From Casuarius casuarius (taxonomy: Eukaryota; Chordata; Aves; Casuariiformes; Casuariidae): a stretch of 64,000 nt of DNA. Below, in pieces: positions 1-12,552 of the stretch (positions are counted from its first letter, which is position 1; every line of letters starts with the position of its first letter). The notes under the pieces were generated by a model. It was not told where the DNA came from. It saw only the letters and a program-made list of their open reading frames with translations, and searched no databases. The translations under genes were made by a program, and so were the position numbers. The stretch lies in contig PTFA01000011.1 of NCBI GenBank assembly GCA_003342895.1, positions 7,031,081-7,095,080 on the forward strand, read 5' to 3'.

Positions 1-38
1 CCNTATTTCTGTCTTCTAGACTCTTTTTTCTTTTCTAG

Positions 39-130
39 TTAGTGCCCGAAGAACAATGCGTAAGGAAATTACACCGCCATGGGAGGGAAGGAGCAAAGCT
101 TCTCCCTTTCATGCTCTAGGGATAAATTGA
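39..130 (+). CDS. Candidate 3'-terminal coding exon (partial gene, unrecognised)
   Basis: A very strong splice acceptor (an unbroken pyrimidine-rich run ending in TTTTCTAG at 31-38) is followed by an open frame that begins at 41 after two leading bases and ends at a TGA (128-130). The 29-residue peptide includes SARRTMRKEITPPWEGRSK. About two thirds of its codons start with a purine. Three CpGs fall within roughly 60 bp of an otherwise CpG-poor neighbourhood, as expected if selection preserves the sequence. A possible poly(A) signal AATAAA lies at about 857-862, which would give a 3' UTR of about 0.7 kb. The start of the gene would lie outside the window. I do not recognise the protein and infer no function. 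The alternative is a chance open frame behind a chance acceptor. A 21-bp exon ending at 59 (donor-like GTAAGG at 60) is also formally possible. Confidence 0.25.
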
Positions 131-3100
131 AATAATGATAGGTTAATAATTTCATAGTATCCTAATTCATTTTAGATTTTGGTAAGCTTCTGCTTTTATT
201 TACACTTAAAAATGTCTTGAAAGTTGTACGCATTTGTAAAGGATTTTTTCTACTGCTGATGTATCTGGATGAAAACCAGGCCAAATCTTCTGGACTGTGT
301 AGGAAACACTGTGAAATGTTTTTTTCTTCAGTTTTGTTTTCCTTCTCCAGTGATCCAAATTGGAATTTCCTTCAGCTTGTGGATAGAATGTAGACAAATG
401 TCACTATACATTTTTGCTTACTACCTGGCAATGAAGAAAGTTCGTAACTGGGATGTTAGTATGCTTGGCAATTTTAAACCAGAAAATGCGGAAAATGGAA
501 TGAAGGCTGAAAAACTGTAATAGTAATGCTTACTCCTTTGAGATAGTAAAGGGCATTAGCAAACATAGAACAAATTAGATGGTTAGAATTTCTTTGGTCT
601 CTGGTACAGTTGTTATTTCAGATGTCCACAAGTGAATGCAGGAAACAACTAATATTTAACTAACATCACAGAAGATGTAGAAGGTTTTTTTTGTAAGGGG
701 AGGCTGGCATCTCTTCACCCCATTAGCTAGGGAGGGAATAACCAATCAAAAGAAGGAAACCTGGCACTGCAGCTTCTCAAATTTTGAAAACAAAATTCTG
801 TATCAAGAGTCAAGCAGATGTAAGGTAGTTATTTTACCTCAAAACCTAATCAAAGAAATAAAGACCTGGAATGATAGCTGAGAAACTAGACTAATTGTAC
901 AAACCCCTTTGGGATGTTACTGTTTGCACTGGAAATTTTAAAAACCTCTGAAGATTATAGAAGGAGACAAACAATAGCTACCTGCTGCTGTTCAGGAAAA
1001 CTGAAAAAGCCATAGCAATGCACATTATGCTGTCTGTGAATGGGACAAATTTCCCATTTGGTGAAATCAGTTTAACCATTGACTTCTTAATGCTGCATGA
1101 AAGGAAGTCACTTGCTTCTTCTAAAGGAAGAGTGAAGCACACCTTTTCTTCTAATATCATCCACTCTCACATTGCCAGACAAAAATACCAACTTTTGTCT
1201 TCTGACTTTCTTCTTCCCCTGCTTGGTCTAGACCAAAAAAGCAAGACTGAATCTTGTTTGCTTCATGTGTCAGCTATTATTAGCTCAGTTTCAGTGGCAT
1301 TAGTCATGTAATTGTCCTCCACGTGCAAAATCTTTGTCTGAAAACCAGGCAGATCTATTGCTGAGTTTTATTGCCCATAGCACAGCAATCGCTTGAAGTA
1401 TCACTAAAGTCTGCTTCTGTCTTGTTTTATTTTCCTCAGAAGCACTGTTCAATAGGCATTGCCCGTACCATGTTAGCAGACAACTGTTTACCCTGTTTAT
1501 ATTGCTTTGGATAGAAAGGTACTTATCAAAGTAGAGATGTTTGCTCTGCTTGGTATTCACCTAGCACTTCATTTTCCTTAATGCTTTATGATAAGAATGT
1601 CACTTTTTGCATGGTGAGATCAAGAGGAGTTGAGCCAGGACCTTCTGAAGCCCATGACAACGCAGTGGCTCAGCGTGACAGAGGGGCTGCATCAGTGATG
1701 TCGTATGGGCTTTGACGTGACAGCAGGCAAGCAAGATAGAGCTTTTACAGAGCCCTGCACAGTTTTTATCAGCATAGCCCACACGAGCCTGGCAGTTTTT
1801 TGATCTGAAATAAGTCAAGTAAGCTAAAGATGCTGCTCCAATAAATGATTGTTATCTCAGCAAGCCAGAGGCTTTGATCTACTGACTTCACAATATTTGA
1901 TCTCAGATCAGAGCAGGCTGGGGATAATGATCCAATGACTTGGAGAAGACCAAATCCTGACATCAGCTCAGCAAATGACTGGCTAGACCAATAGCCTTAC
2001 CAAAGCCCTACCTTGACATCAGTCTAACATACGTCAAGGCAAAGTTAGTAGATTCTCTGAAGTTTCTAATTTGAAGTCAAGGTGTCTTTGGTATTTGTCT
2101 CTGAAGTAGATCCAAAAACTGTGTTTTATATATTGTCTAGTGAATGTGATATGCCTTAAGTTGTAAGGCTCTTTGCTTGGTGTGTTCCAGAGAGTATTTC
2201 TATTATGCTGGTGATAAGCGCCACAAAGTTACTGCTGCTGGAACTCCTAAGTGACATCTGAGTTAAAAGTTTCTAGTGACCTAAAGCTTGTGGAATTTCC
2301 TGTTCATGACTTTTGAGGGAACAGCTGTATTTGTCAGGTGAGTATTACACAGTAGTGTCAGAATAGCACAATAGGTACTGTGAACTTTCAAATTTCCTTG
2401 GATCCACTGCTACATGTGTGCTAGCTTGTGATGGATTTAGGACATTTTACAGAAGCAAAAGACTGCCCTTCTATGAATAAATACACAGGTTAGTGCAAGC
2501 TGTCTCTCAGGTCACTCTGTGTTGTAAATCAGAAGAGGGTCAAATAAGAGCCTTGAGAAGCTTTTCCAGTGATCTCCAGTATGTAGGTTTATTGTTCTGA
2601 GAGCTGCACATTCTCCCTGTCAGTAGTTTCAGGAGAAACTGGTATAAGTGGTTCTTACACCACTCTTTCTTTGGTCTTTTTTTTTTTTTTATCCTCATGG
2701 CTCAATTTGTCCTGCCACCTACCACCTCAGCTGTGTAAAATCTGCTCTGTGGTGGGCTGGGCAGGAAACTGGATCACTGAGCTGAGCTAATTAAAAGTAA
2801 TCTTTTAAAGAAAAAAAACCCAAAGATGCCAAAATCAGTTGTGACAGATGGTATCTGTTTTGCTTGTCCTTGATTTTGTGTTCCTTTAAGAAGCCACAGT
2901 GAGGTGAAGCTCTCTGGAAAGACAGGAAAATTGCTCCTTTCTTGAGGGAATATGTTATTGCTGCTCAGAGAGAAACTTGCGGATGGCTTGTAGTGAGGGG
3001 CAGAGAGATGTCAAAGGGGACTGGGCAGAGTTAGCTTTGTTCAGAAAATCATCAATTAATTAAAGTCTAAAAACCAAGACACACTTGCAAGTAAGCAGGG

Positions 3101-3860
3101 GGAAGGTTCTGTGTAAACCCTTTTTTATTTAACCTAGTTGGTCTGAGTTTTCTAAATTTAAAAATGAGATATTCTGGTTGTCTTTTTTCTAAAAATCCTG
3201 GAGTGTTCTAGTTATTTTTTGCAGAGCTCATGTAAGAAGAGGGCTTAGNCAGACCCACATCAAAGCTATAGCCATTCCTGTCGTTGTGAAACTACAGCCA
3301 TATAAAGTAGCCAGTAAATTATATTAATTGTCAACATCCCTAGAATATTTCCTGATATTTTGGGCTTATCAAGCCTTTCCTGATAACTTTATACCTTTCA
3401 TATGGAAGTGTTCCTCTCTTCTAAAAGCTCCTCTGGCTAATGGGCGTTTGCCTTGTTCCTGCCTATCGTTTGATCAGATATTATCATTTATATTTTGGGT
3501 CTATTTTGTCCGATATGAAGGCACTTGCCTGCAATGGGCTTCAGAGAATGGTTGGCATCAATGAGGATTTTTTTTCAATCTAGGAAAATCCAGAACAATA
3601 TTTCTAAGAAAGACAGGAGGATTTCTGAATTATTTTTAGCCATTACATTTAGTAATGTAATTTAGCCAGTACATGTAGGCAGTAGTGGTTAGGTAAGGTA
3701 GTTTAGCCACTTCAAGTCATATAACTATCCTTCCCCTATAAAATTCTTTCTGGNTGACAGTATGCCTATCTATGCTTCCCACTCCTCAAGTGTGGCACTA
3801 AGATGTACCCTAAGTTCCCCTCCTGTGGTTAATGTAGCAGAAATTAGTCTCAGATTTATT
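131..3860. other. Non-coding stretch, nothing specific
   Basis: AT-rich sequence with stops in every frame. It holds short homopolymers, including 14 T at 2677-2690, and isolated splice-like words (a strong acceptor at about 1439, a GTGAGT donor at about 2338) that do not assemble into an exon. Single N bases are at 3249 and 3754. A small inverted repeat (ATTACAT...ATGTAAT) lies near 3645-3665. I see no recognisable repeat family or RNA gene. Confidence 0.5.
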
Positions 3861-5139
3861 GTCTTTCTTTTCACTTGAGAGAAAAAGAAAGAAGATGGTA
3901 GGAGAAGACTAAAAAAAGTTAGAAAAAGAAAAGAAGAAAGTGTGGGGCTGCAAACTGTTGCAGCTTGGCTAGGTAAGTTCAAAGTGCACTTCAGCAGAGG
4001 ATGAGTTAAAAGATGAAGAATGGCAGAGACGTGTGTTTGCCTGGAAGTTTACTGGACCTTCCTGGATGAGGCTGGATTGCTAATGGAAATCAACTGAAGG
4101 ATTTCAAGTGTAAGCTGCTATTGCAAATAGGCCTGAAGAGAGCTTTAAGGCAAACCCACTGAGCAGTATAAACCTAATTTCAGTCAAGCACCTGGTGCTG
4201 GTAATAATGAGTTCTATCCTTAAGGAGCATTATTGCTAAACAGACTTTTTCTAGAATTATGACTACTTTACTTTGTTTAATTTAGGTATCTTTGGCCTGA
4301 TTCATGCCTTAAATGTGTAGACTTACATCTTTGAAGGAGATCCAGAATTATATGGGAAGTAAAAAGAAAATGTTTCTGTTGTTGAAGGGAAGTATTGAGG
4401 TTAGTTGGAATTTTTGAGAGATTTTAAGACATACTTTATGACTACATATACAGTATTACTGGAATCTGGTCAGAGGTGATGAAATTGTGAATAATGAAGT
4501 CATAGAAGCATTTGTCAGGACAAGACAGAGTCTGCTAATAAAGCGAGGATGATATAAAAATAATATTTTTCCTGTTGTATTTTTGAGGTTACCTATGCTA
4601 TTCTTTTTCTCTTCCTTCTCCTATTCGTAGTTTTGCAAGGGGAGGGAGAAGGGATTTTCTACCACTATCCAGAAGTGCCTCAAATTATAGACTGAACTGA
4701 CCAATTAAAAGAGTCTGTAGATTGGCTAAAGATTTTTCTAAATTCACTTTTGTGACTGCCAGATGAGTCTCTGTTTTCTACTTGGCCAGTCATCTAACAG
4801 GCAGCTATTAATTCCTGGGCTCATTTCTGCCAAGCATTATTGATACTAAAGTGGTTTTATGCAGTAAAAGAGAGTTTTATAATGATTATCTGGGTGCCCC
4901 AACAGTTTACACCATGCTTAGCTAGTTCGGGGAGTTGCAATATACCAGCTACTTAGTGGTATTCCTACCTCCTTTGTGTAGGGATTTTATTTAATAAAAC
5001 ATTTGGGACATATACTGTTTTTTTCTCTATATTTCTTTATAATACTGTGACAGGACTTATCAGAAGTTCCAGGCAGCACCTTAATGGAAATAATTCATAA
5101 CTTTACTTCATACTTTTGTACTTTCTAGATAGTTTCTGC

Positions 5140-5310
5140 TCGCAGATTTCAAGCTGCTTTACAAAAAGGAGTAAAATGTTAATATCCCCATGTTACAGAA
5201 GGAAAAGTGAAGGAAAAGAGGTTTATTATGCAGAGTCACACAGCGTGTTAAGGGAAAGCAAGGGGCAGAATTCACACCGCTTGACTCTGCGCTGAGCACC
5301 CAGCAGCATT
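5140..5310 (+). repeat. L2/MIR-type 3' tail (ancient SINE/LINE fossil)
   Basis: The order of short words matches the tail shared by MIR and L2 elements: a 'cttTACAAA' word, then 'TAATATCCCCATgTTACAGAagg', then a purine-rich 'aagtgaaggaaaagagg' segment in place of 'aaactgaggcacagagagg', then 'agTCACACAGCgtgttaag' and 'ggCAGAATTCACACC'. Divergence from the family pattern is high, as expected for an element older than modern bird lineages. The assignment is from memory of the family pattern, not from an alignment. Confidence 0.6.
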
Positions 5311-6510
5311 GGTAGCAATGCTGATGCCATGTGGCATTTGCAGAGCTGTTTACTCCTCTTGATGCTGTGGTTAGGGCTCCCTGTGTTTCTGAAAGTTAGA
5401 TGGGGAGGAAAAGGCTTGGAGGCTCCTGCCTGCACCTTGCTATTTCCATTTCTTCTCATAATGACTCGCAACAGGTTCAAGCTACANCACAGGAGAGGTA
5501 GAATATGTGGCTCCAGACTGCTGTAACACCCTGACCGAGAAATTGATAGGATGTCACTTGCTAGGATGTAATTTCCAATAATCATATATCTTCTGTTTAC
5601 CTCCCTCTTAGTGATTTACTCTGTAACAACTCCCCACCATATATCTGGAGGGAGCTTTTCTGCTCCCCTTGGTTTCTGCTTTTCAAGATACTGCACTGCA
5701 TGATGATAAGCTTCATAGAGAAATGACTACTGTCGACAAACCCAGTCATCCATGTTGTACACTGCATTACCTAAATCCCAGGGGAGTGTCTGTCTGCAGG
5801 TGAATGCTGATGGCAGAATCCACTGAGAGCAGTGGCTGGTGTTACTCTGTTTATTTGCATACTGAAGTATCTGTAAAGATTCCTATTATTCTATTCCTTT
5901 TTTTTTTTTTCCTGACAGCCATTCTATGAGGACAGAGTTATAAAAATGAGTGTTAAAAAGCATGAAATGCATTAAGAATTTTCTTTCCTTTTAAAAAAAA
6001 AGTCTCATTTCTGCTGTGTAAATAATAATAAATGAGAAGGGGAAAGAGCAGAACTGAAACTAGGAAATGGAAAGATAATTCTATTTTGCAGAGCATTTCA
6101 ACATTAACACATTTGGCTTCATTTTTTTCATTTGGTATAAGAATCTTTCTTTTTAATTCTCTGTGAAAGAAAATAGATATGTGGACCCTGGGAGCCCCCT
6201 GTCATGAGCTCAGAAGCAGTCCACCTGATGGTTTTCCCCAGAGCCATGAAATATAGAAGCCTCAGGAACAGTCGATCTGTCTTCTCAGGAACTGTTTGGC
6301 TAAATTCTCAGGAAACCAGGTGCTGCCTGGAAAACTCCCTTAGCACTTTGGCAGAGTTGAAGTATCTCTGCAGCTTATTTCCAATTCAGCAAAACAGCAA
6401 ATTCTGACAAAAAAAAAAAAAAAAAAAAGGTATACTTTTTCAAACTTCCTGCAAAGAGAAATCACCTTATATACTTAGTTAAGTCTTAAGAGCTAAATAT
6501 TCACTATATG
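5311..6510. other. Non-coding stretch with homopolymers
   Basis: No coding or repeat-family signature. It contains 13 T at 5898-5910 and 20 A at 6409-6428. One short region (5329-5585) is open on both strands but shows no coding bias. A single N is at 5487. Confidence 0.4.
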
Positions 6511-6519
6511 GACAAAAAC

Positions 6520-6628
6520 CGAAGGAGGAAAATTCTGAGGTACATTAATGCCTCGTTATACCAGTCCAACTGTGAAAATAGGCCTTGACGCGGTCACAAA
6601 GAGCTTCCCGAAAAGCAGCCTCTGAGCG
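6520..6628. promoter_or_regulatory. CpG-dense patch, possible regulatory element
   Basis: Six CpGs occur in about 108 bp in a neighbourhood where CpG is otherwise rare. The patch includes TGACGCGGTCA at 6586-6596, with inverted TGAC/GTCA arms resembling CRE or nuclear-receptor half-sites. Retained CpG in AT-rich vertebrate DNA suggests germline hypomethylation or constraint. There is no open frame of note, so a small enhancer-like element is the best guess. Conservation could not be tested here. Confidence 0.2.
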
Positions 6629-6639
6629 TATGCCTTTCC

Positions 6640-8960
6640 TGACTGTCAAAATACCTTGTTTAGGGCCTCTAGACCAGCTCACAATGTAAAGGATGTGTCA
6701 GGATGAGACTGAAAAAATAAGATGAAGGGAATGAGTTGAGTCTAGGGAATGTGGTTATTTCTGCTTTCCAGAGTCTGGCTTGCTGCAGAAATACAAGAAT
6801 ACTGCAAAGTTGCTTTTGCCCCTCACTGCTTGGAGCACTTGACAGGTGTGGCCATCATTTCCAGCAAGCGCATACTGGTTGTTGTTGGAGGGTAGCAGGG
6901 AAGAAGTCTTCAAGTCCTACAGGGTATTCAGGATGAATATCCAGATGATTCCAAGCCTGCCTACTTCCACTCCTCATTGAAATCCTAATTTCTAACATGT
7001 ACAGAAGCAAGATTATAATTTCAGTAAAAGCTGTAGGCCTTTTTCTTCTCTTTAGCTCACCTATTTTGGATGTCGCTCAGTGGCATGAAATTTAATTAAT
7101 TAGCATTATGCGATGAAGTGAGTTAAACCTTGTTTGTCAGGCTGGGCTCTGAGCTTTACTTCCACAGCTTTTTGTTCTTGCAGGCCTTGAAGTGCTCTCC
7201 ATAGTTATTGTTAATGTCCATTATTTGCAAAACGTGCTTGAGAAATAAACTTCCTTTCCCTCTAGTCTACATCCTTTCTAGAGGGTCCTCTTATTCCCTG
7301 ATGGTAAGATGACACATACCTTGTGTTTGTAACAGAACTTACCATTCTAGTTTAGAGGCTTTGGGGTTTTGTTTTGTTTTGTTTTGTTTTTATTATTGAT
7401 GTTGTCAGTATAGCTCTGGGGAGAATGTTTGTGATGTGACCAGCACGCCCCAGAAAAGTATACACAACAACAACCACACTATTTGCCTTTACTGTGTAAA
7501 TATGGCTGTTTATTATTGTCAACTTTAGTTAATGGAATACTAGATTTAAACGAAGGTTTAGACTACAGTGTAATTTACTCTGCATACTGAACATGTTGAG
7601 GGTAAGTCAAAGTAAGCATGAAATAGAATATGAATATAAATCCCAGTCCTTTTTCTGGATCTCTTTTTACTGAACTCAGTAAGACCTTCTGCGGCTGAAG
7701 ATACTTTGCAAGGCACTGAAAGAAAATAAATCATGAACAAGTAGGGTTGCTCATCACTGCTGGTGGACAGAGGTATTCCAGTCTGGAGAGAGCTTTGAAT
7801 GTCATTTNGTTCCCTCTTGGCAGGAAAAAATAAATACTTTTGGAACCTTCTTTCCAAGGGAACAGAGAGGCCAAAGCTGCAGTTTCCAGTTGAAGAGTAT
7901 CTTGCCCAAGAAGCTCTGAGTCCTGGAAGCACTGGGGGCCTGGACTGACAGTGACTTGGGCCTAGGCATTAAGGTTTTGCAGCCTGCTACTTCCCCAGCC
8001 TTAGCCTTAGTGGAGGGTTGCTGAGACACTGAGGTGGTGAACTTGAAGGGAACATGAAGGACATATTCACCCTTGTCAGAAGGCCTGGTGCATGTTGCTA
8101 CTACTAGCTGTTGCACAAAGGTTTGTGACATGTAGTTGCAGGGCTGACTTTGTTACAAGACAATATACTTTATCGTGGATGCAAGGGCTTTAAAAGTATT
8201 TGAGGTTAAAAATATTAGTAACTATGAATAACTGTGACCCCAAATTTATGTTACTGGCCTTGCTGCTCTGTGATTCTGGCAGAATCCTTGACTTCCAGAA
8301 GTTTTTGTGCTGTTCTTAGCCAAGAGTAGCTAGCTAGCTGCATCACCTGACAGCAGCCTCTGCTATCAGTACCCAATATTGCATGCATTAACCACTGAAC
8401 AGAATCACACATGGTAAGGAACAGACGAACTGAGCTGCAAGATTTCCTGGGGATTGAGTTAATGTTTATATAATTTTATTTTCTTTATTTAGCCTGCTGT
8501 GTGGCCACAGCCATTCAGTGAACAAGTGAGACAATCTGTGACCTCTGGTCCTTAAAAATGTATTTTATCCCAGCTTTTACCACTCTAAGCAAGTTACTAG
8601 TTGCGTGTTCTTCTCACTGTGCTTGTAATTAATATCAGGTTAAAATATGAGTCAAGCATAATCTGACTTTTCATTTCCCTTTATTATTGTCTGAAAGATA
8701 GTCAGAGATGGAGAGTGAAAACATGCAAGTTCTGTTCCTCACTGAGCATATATGCATGTGGTAATTTTGCCCTGTGGTAAAAGTGTGGAAAATCATTTTT
8801 ATAGAGGCTGCAGGTACACTTGTGAAATATGTCTCAGTTTTCTGAGTAAGAAATGTATGTTGAGGTATTATACTGCATTCTGCAGGAGATTATGAAACTT
8901 TGCCAGGCTCAGTAGTAAACCTAGAAGGAGGATTTGTTGATCCAGAAAATGGCCTTACCT
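6640..8960. other. Non-coding stretch with (GTTTT)5
   Basis: Mostly featureless. It has a short GTTTT pentanucleotide repeat of five units at 7366-7390. A strong acceptor at 7181-7183 is followed by a 20-codon open frame ending near an AATAAA at about 7244, but the coding signal is weak. A single N lies at 7808. Confidence 0.4.
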
Positions 8961-8968
8961 TAAGGAGG

Positions 8969-9124
8969 TTAATTCCCAGCCAGCAGTAAGAGTGTTTGGT
9001 AAGGTGCTCCAAGCTGGGAGCTAATTAGATGCTGCTGAGCCTCGTAGGTGCCAAATATGACGCATCTCATGTCACAGTCACACTTCGGCAGACTTGCCAG
9101 ACGTTCCTGCACCTCGGAGGGATC
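8969..9124 (-). other. CpG-dense segment with a 51-codon minus-strand open frame
   Basis: Five CpGs lie between 9043 and 9116, and the minus strand is open for 51 codons, from just after a TAA to a TAA at 8969-8971. The peptide contains RLASLPKCDCDMRCVIFGTY, and purine-starting codons are frequent. The frame has no ATG near its start and no pyrimidine-rich acceptor immediately upstream. An acceptor-like TTCCCACAG exists further upstream, but a stop separates it in this frame. The CTAATTAG word at about 9020-9027 is a homeodomain-type site. The segment could be a conserved enhancer, a gene or pseudogene fragment, or chance. Confidence 0.15.
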
Positions 9125-9259
9125 TTACACATCTGGCTGAACTGTGGGAAGGCTGAAAGCCATTTCCTTTAGCTTCGCAAGAGGCAGGTGTGGGCCATGC
9201 TACACCTGTTACTGCTGCCTCCTCTTATTGCTTCTCCTGCTGGATTACAATGCTTAAGG

Positions 9260-12200
9260 AAGAGCAGCTCCGTAGGAGAAGGAGACGTAGGCTATAGGGG
9301 AATTGTACAGATGGACATGCAAGCTTACAAAGTAACACTAATGAAATGACTGATATAGACTGAGGAAAATTTGATATATCTGGCTGTGTCTACATTGTTG
9401 GATGTTGAGCCGCAAGCAGGCTAAAACATGATTTATACTTGGTGTCCACCTTGCCATTTCTAAGATGCTAGTTGCCCCTTCTCCCATAAATTTGTGATGT
9501 TGAGGCATCTTGGAAAGAACTTGGGCTGAAGTCTCTGTTGAAAGCTGAGCTGTGCGAAATTGTTACATGCCTCTGTGAGAGCTCAAGCCAGACCTGCTTG
9601 TGCACAGTGTGAGAGGGTATGTGACTACTGATGGGGTGCTTGGGACAAGCAGCCTCTAGCTTTCTCTTTTGTCATCCATGAAAGCTCAGCTGAAGCAAGA
9701 AACAGAGTTGTGCCAGTGTTTCAACAGTCTGGATGGAAAGGCAGTTTGAACTCAGATTCAAAATGCAGTTTAGGAGAATCTTATGAAGTTGCTTTTAAAG
9801 AGAAGAGTTAAGAAGTCACAGCTAACTAGAAGCAGTTTAAAAAAAGAAATGTCTTGGGAGATGCAGGACCTACTGTGTGGTTTGAATTTCTAAGTTAAAT
9901 GGGACAGACATAGTGAAAACTTTATCCAAGCTGCATTCAGTTTGCAGATACTTCATACTTAGTCGCAACCTGGAGTATCAGTGGACACTTCTGCTGCTAA
10001 GAATATCTGGAAATCAGGCTGCTTTGGTTTGAGAACCTAACTGTGTGTTTAGAAGTCTGACGTAAATTTGGGAATACAACCTTTTACAACAGGGTGTATT
10101 ACATACATACCACTAACATCTGCAGACATTTGCAGTAATGAGTTTGAAATAGCTTTCTTCATTACTTGAACAGCTCTGTAGATAGTCAAACGATATTCAT
10201 CAGATAAATTTTTCAAGCTATTCCGTGTCAAATTTCTAGTACATTCCTCATGCACTTTTTTTAATTATTAATTTGCCAGCTCTAGCTATTTTGGTGGTCC
10301 AGCTTTTCTTAAGAATTGAGAGAGGGAAGCTTTGTACAAACATCAGTGGTCATTGTAACCATTCAGTTTGTAACAGTCAGTTCCTGTGAAAACTGTAGAT
10401 TAAAGACAATCTGTTCTTGCATAGCTGGAACAGCAGGAATTGACGCAATAGGTGGTTGAACAGCTCTAAGCAACACTAAACTGTAATGAATTTGTTTTGC
10501 TGTAGAAAGGTGAAGGCTCAGGGCCACATCTACATAGGACATTCATGCAGCAGAAACTTATGGGAATGCAGTGAACTAACCAGAGAGGTAGACTGTGATT
10601 TTGTGTGTGTTTCCTTCTTTAGCATTCTCTTTTTATCGCACAGAAGCAGTTATTATTGGAGCTGGTTTGGGAATACGCTAGTGCCAATGCATTTTCCTAA
10701 GGTAACCATGGTTTGGTTTTTGTGAAGTCCAGTTGCTTTTTCTACAAAACCGTTTTGAATCTGATACGTTTTACACTCTTCATTTTTCTTGCCTTGCACA
10801 CCCCTTGATTTTAAATACAGTCTTTCCCTGGTTAAAGTATTAAATTTTACAGTATTTTTACAAGATGATTTGCTTAACTAGCCATATGAAGGGAAATAGC
10901 ATTGCAGTTACTAAATGAGGGATGCTTGAACTTGGCCTGCACATTATGCTCAACTCCATATTTTCTTTATAATCATATTTACTTCTGTTTTCAATTTCTT
11001 ACATTTTCTTCATTATTATTACTATTATTTTTGCCTGTTTTTTTTGTTATTACTAGTTGGACAAGTATAATTCCAGCCCTGCAAAACAGAGCTGGAGCAC
11101 GGAAAAGCTTCTCCCTTAGGAAACAGAGAGAAGAAATGATCCCTCCCACAAAACCTGGGCAACAGCAGGGGAACCCTGGGCCTTACCACAGTGGCTTAGG
11201 ACCACTGTAGCCCCGCCGAGGGAGGCACAGGTCTGCTTCTGTCATGCAAAGACAAAGCAGGGGGGAAGGAGCCCCAGAACCCAGTGGTATGCCCAGCATT
11301 TCAGGGAAAAAGGGCAAATACTTCCTCTAAAGGGAGCCAGGTGGTTTAAAAGGCCTGTTGGCCGTATTTTCAAGCATTTCTTCACAGTTAAAATTAAATT
11401 GAAGTGGATAAGATTTTGTCTTATTGCATGATTCCTAGCAGTCTTCTAACAAGTCTCTTGGAACTGGTCCGGGAAAAAGACCTAGACAGTCTGTGAGTTA
11501 ATTAAACTTTGCTCTAGATCCTAACTTAACAGAGAAATAAGCTGCTAGATTTTTTTTCTAATTAAACACAATTTTCACATTTTACTTATGTAAACCGCAT
11601 AATCATATGTAAGCAGCTGAGACTGTCTTTCCTTAATTCAAAATATTAACATTTCAGGTACAATAATTCTTTAAGTGAGTAAGAATAAATCCCCCAAATC
11701 CAGCTATAGATTTATGCTAATAATTTAGCAATTCCAGGCATTTAACATTATTAGGAGTCCATTACAGCAAAACTGTTAATATTTTAAGAATGTTTGGAAG
11801 ACAAGTGACTATCATATTCTTCTATAAATATTTTAATGCTACATCATATTTTTCCTTCACATTAAAGTACAGGTCTCAAAAAAAGAAAGTCGTTTGTGTT
11901 TTCTATATTATGCATGTATATAATGCCAGTTTTACCCACACAGTTCAGCTTATATAACACTGGCATTAATTCATAGCTATGGCATTGGATTTTGTTTCAG
12001 TTAATTCTTTTGTACTTCTGTTCACAGAAAAGGAAGGGCACCTCCAAGAAATAGTCATTACAAATAGATTATGGGGCAGTAATGCAAAAAATTCTCCATA
12101 ATCAGATTGCATTCAGTTTCAGTCTAGGACTGCTTGTTTGGAAGGGAAGTTTTCAGTTCACTTTATCTAATAGACCTCATTCTTTTTTGACTTTGGAGTA

Positions 12201-12480
12201 AATAATAAGTTTTTTTTTACTTCTTTGCACTCCCTTCCCCCCCTGAAATCATAGGTGCAAATGAACAGAGATCCTAAGAAATCTGTTGTCTGTAAAACTG
12301 GTATTTGGAAGAAGAGATGAAGCCCTATATGTTCACTAGATCAGCGGAAGACCTCAGAGCTCTCCATTAGGCAGCTTCTGCTAATCATCATCATTTTAAA
12401 AACTCTGAGCAGAAGTTTAACAGAAATTCCTCTCTGATACTAATGTCTTTACTGGGCTGCTCTGCTTTTGCACTAGTGAT
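9260..12480. other. Non-coding stretch
   Basis: AT-rich sequence with only short open frames. A very strong acceptor at 10,641-10,643 precedes a brief glycine-rich motif that stops within 12 codons. From about 11.4 kb onward many ATTA/TAAT words and few repeats are seen, a texture common in vertebrate conserved non-coding DNA but not proof of it. Confidence 0.35.
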
Positions 12481-12485
12481 CTCAG

Positions 12486-12552
12486 GCTGGGAAAGGAATT
12501 GGCGGAAGAAGAGAACAGCATCAAGAAGCGGTTGTCCACGATGAACGCCTGA
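12486..12552 (+). CDS. Candidate 3'-terminal coding exon (unrecognised)
   Basis: After an acceptor with a moderate pyrimidine tract (CTCTGCTTTTG... ending CTCAG at 12,481-12,485), a frame starting at 12,487 runs 21 codons to TGA at 12,550-12,552. The peptide includes LGKELAEEENSIKKRLSTMN: charged, helix-prone, possibly the end of a coiled coil. Sixteen of 21 codons start with a purine, and four CpGs occur in 67 bp, contrasting sharply with the flanks. AATAAA at 12,944-12,949 would serve a 3' UTR of about 0.4 kb. I do not recognise the protein and name no gene. The CpG-rich quality continues to about 12,800, so a regulatory element is an alternative reading. No upstream exon of the same gene could be linked. 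Confidence 0.25.

Noticed and set aside
3880..3972. Exon-like 93-bp K/R/E-rich open frame between an acceptor and GTAAGT
   Set aside because: The frame is open mainly because the segment is a low-complexity purine tract, which mimics coding bias.
5921..5935. ATTCTATG, resembling the CR1 3'-terminal octamer
   Set aside because: A single isolated copy with no upstream CR1 sequence and no tandem repetition.
9083..9092. CTTCGGCAG, resembling the U6 snRNA 5' region
   Set aside because: Only about nine bases match; the rest of U6 is absent.
11186..11245. Minus-strand exon-like segment with acceptor and GTAAGG donor
   Set aside because: About 52 bp with weak bias. Such pairs of splice-like words are expected by chance, and the site also reads open on the other strand.
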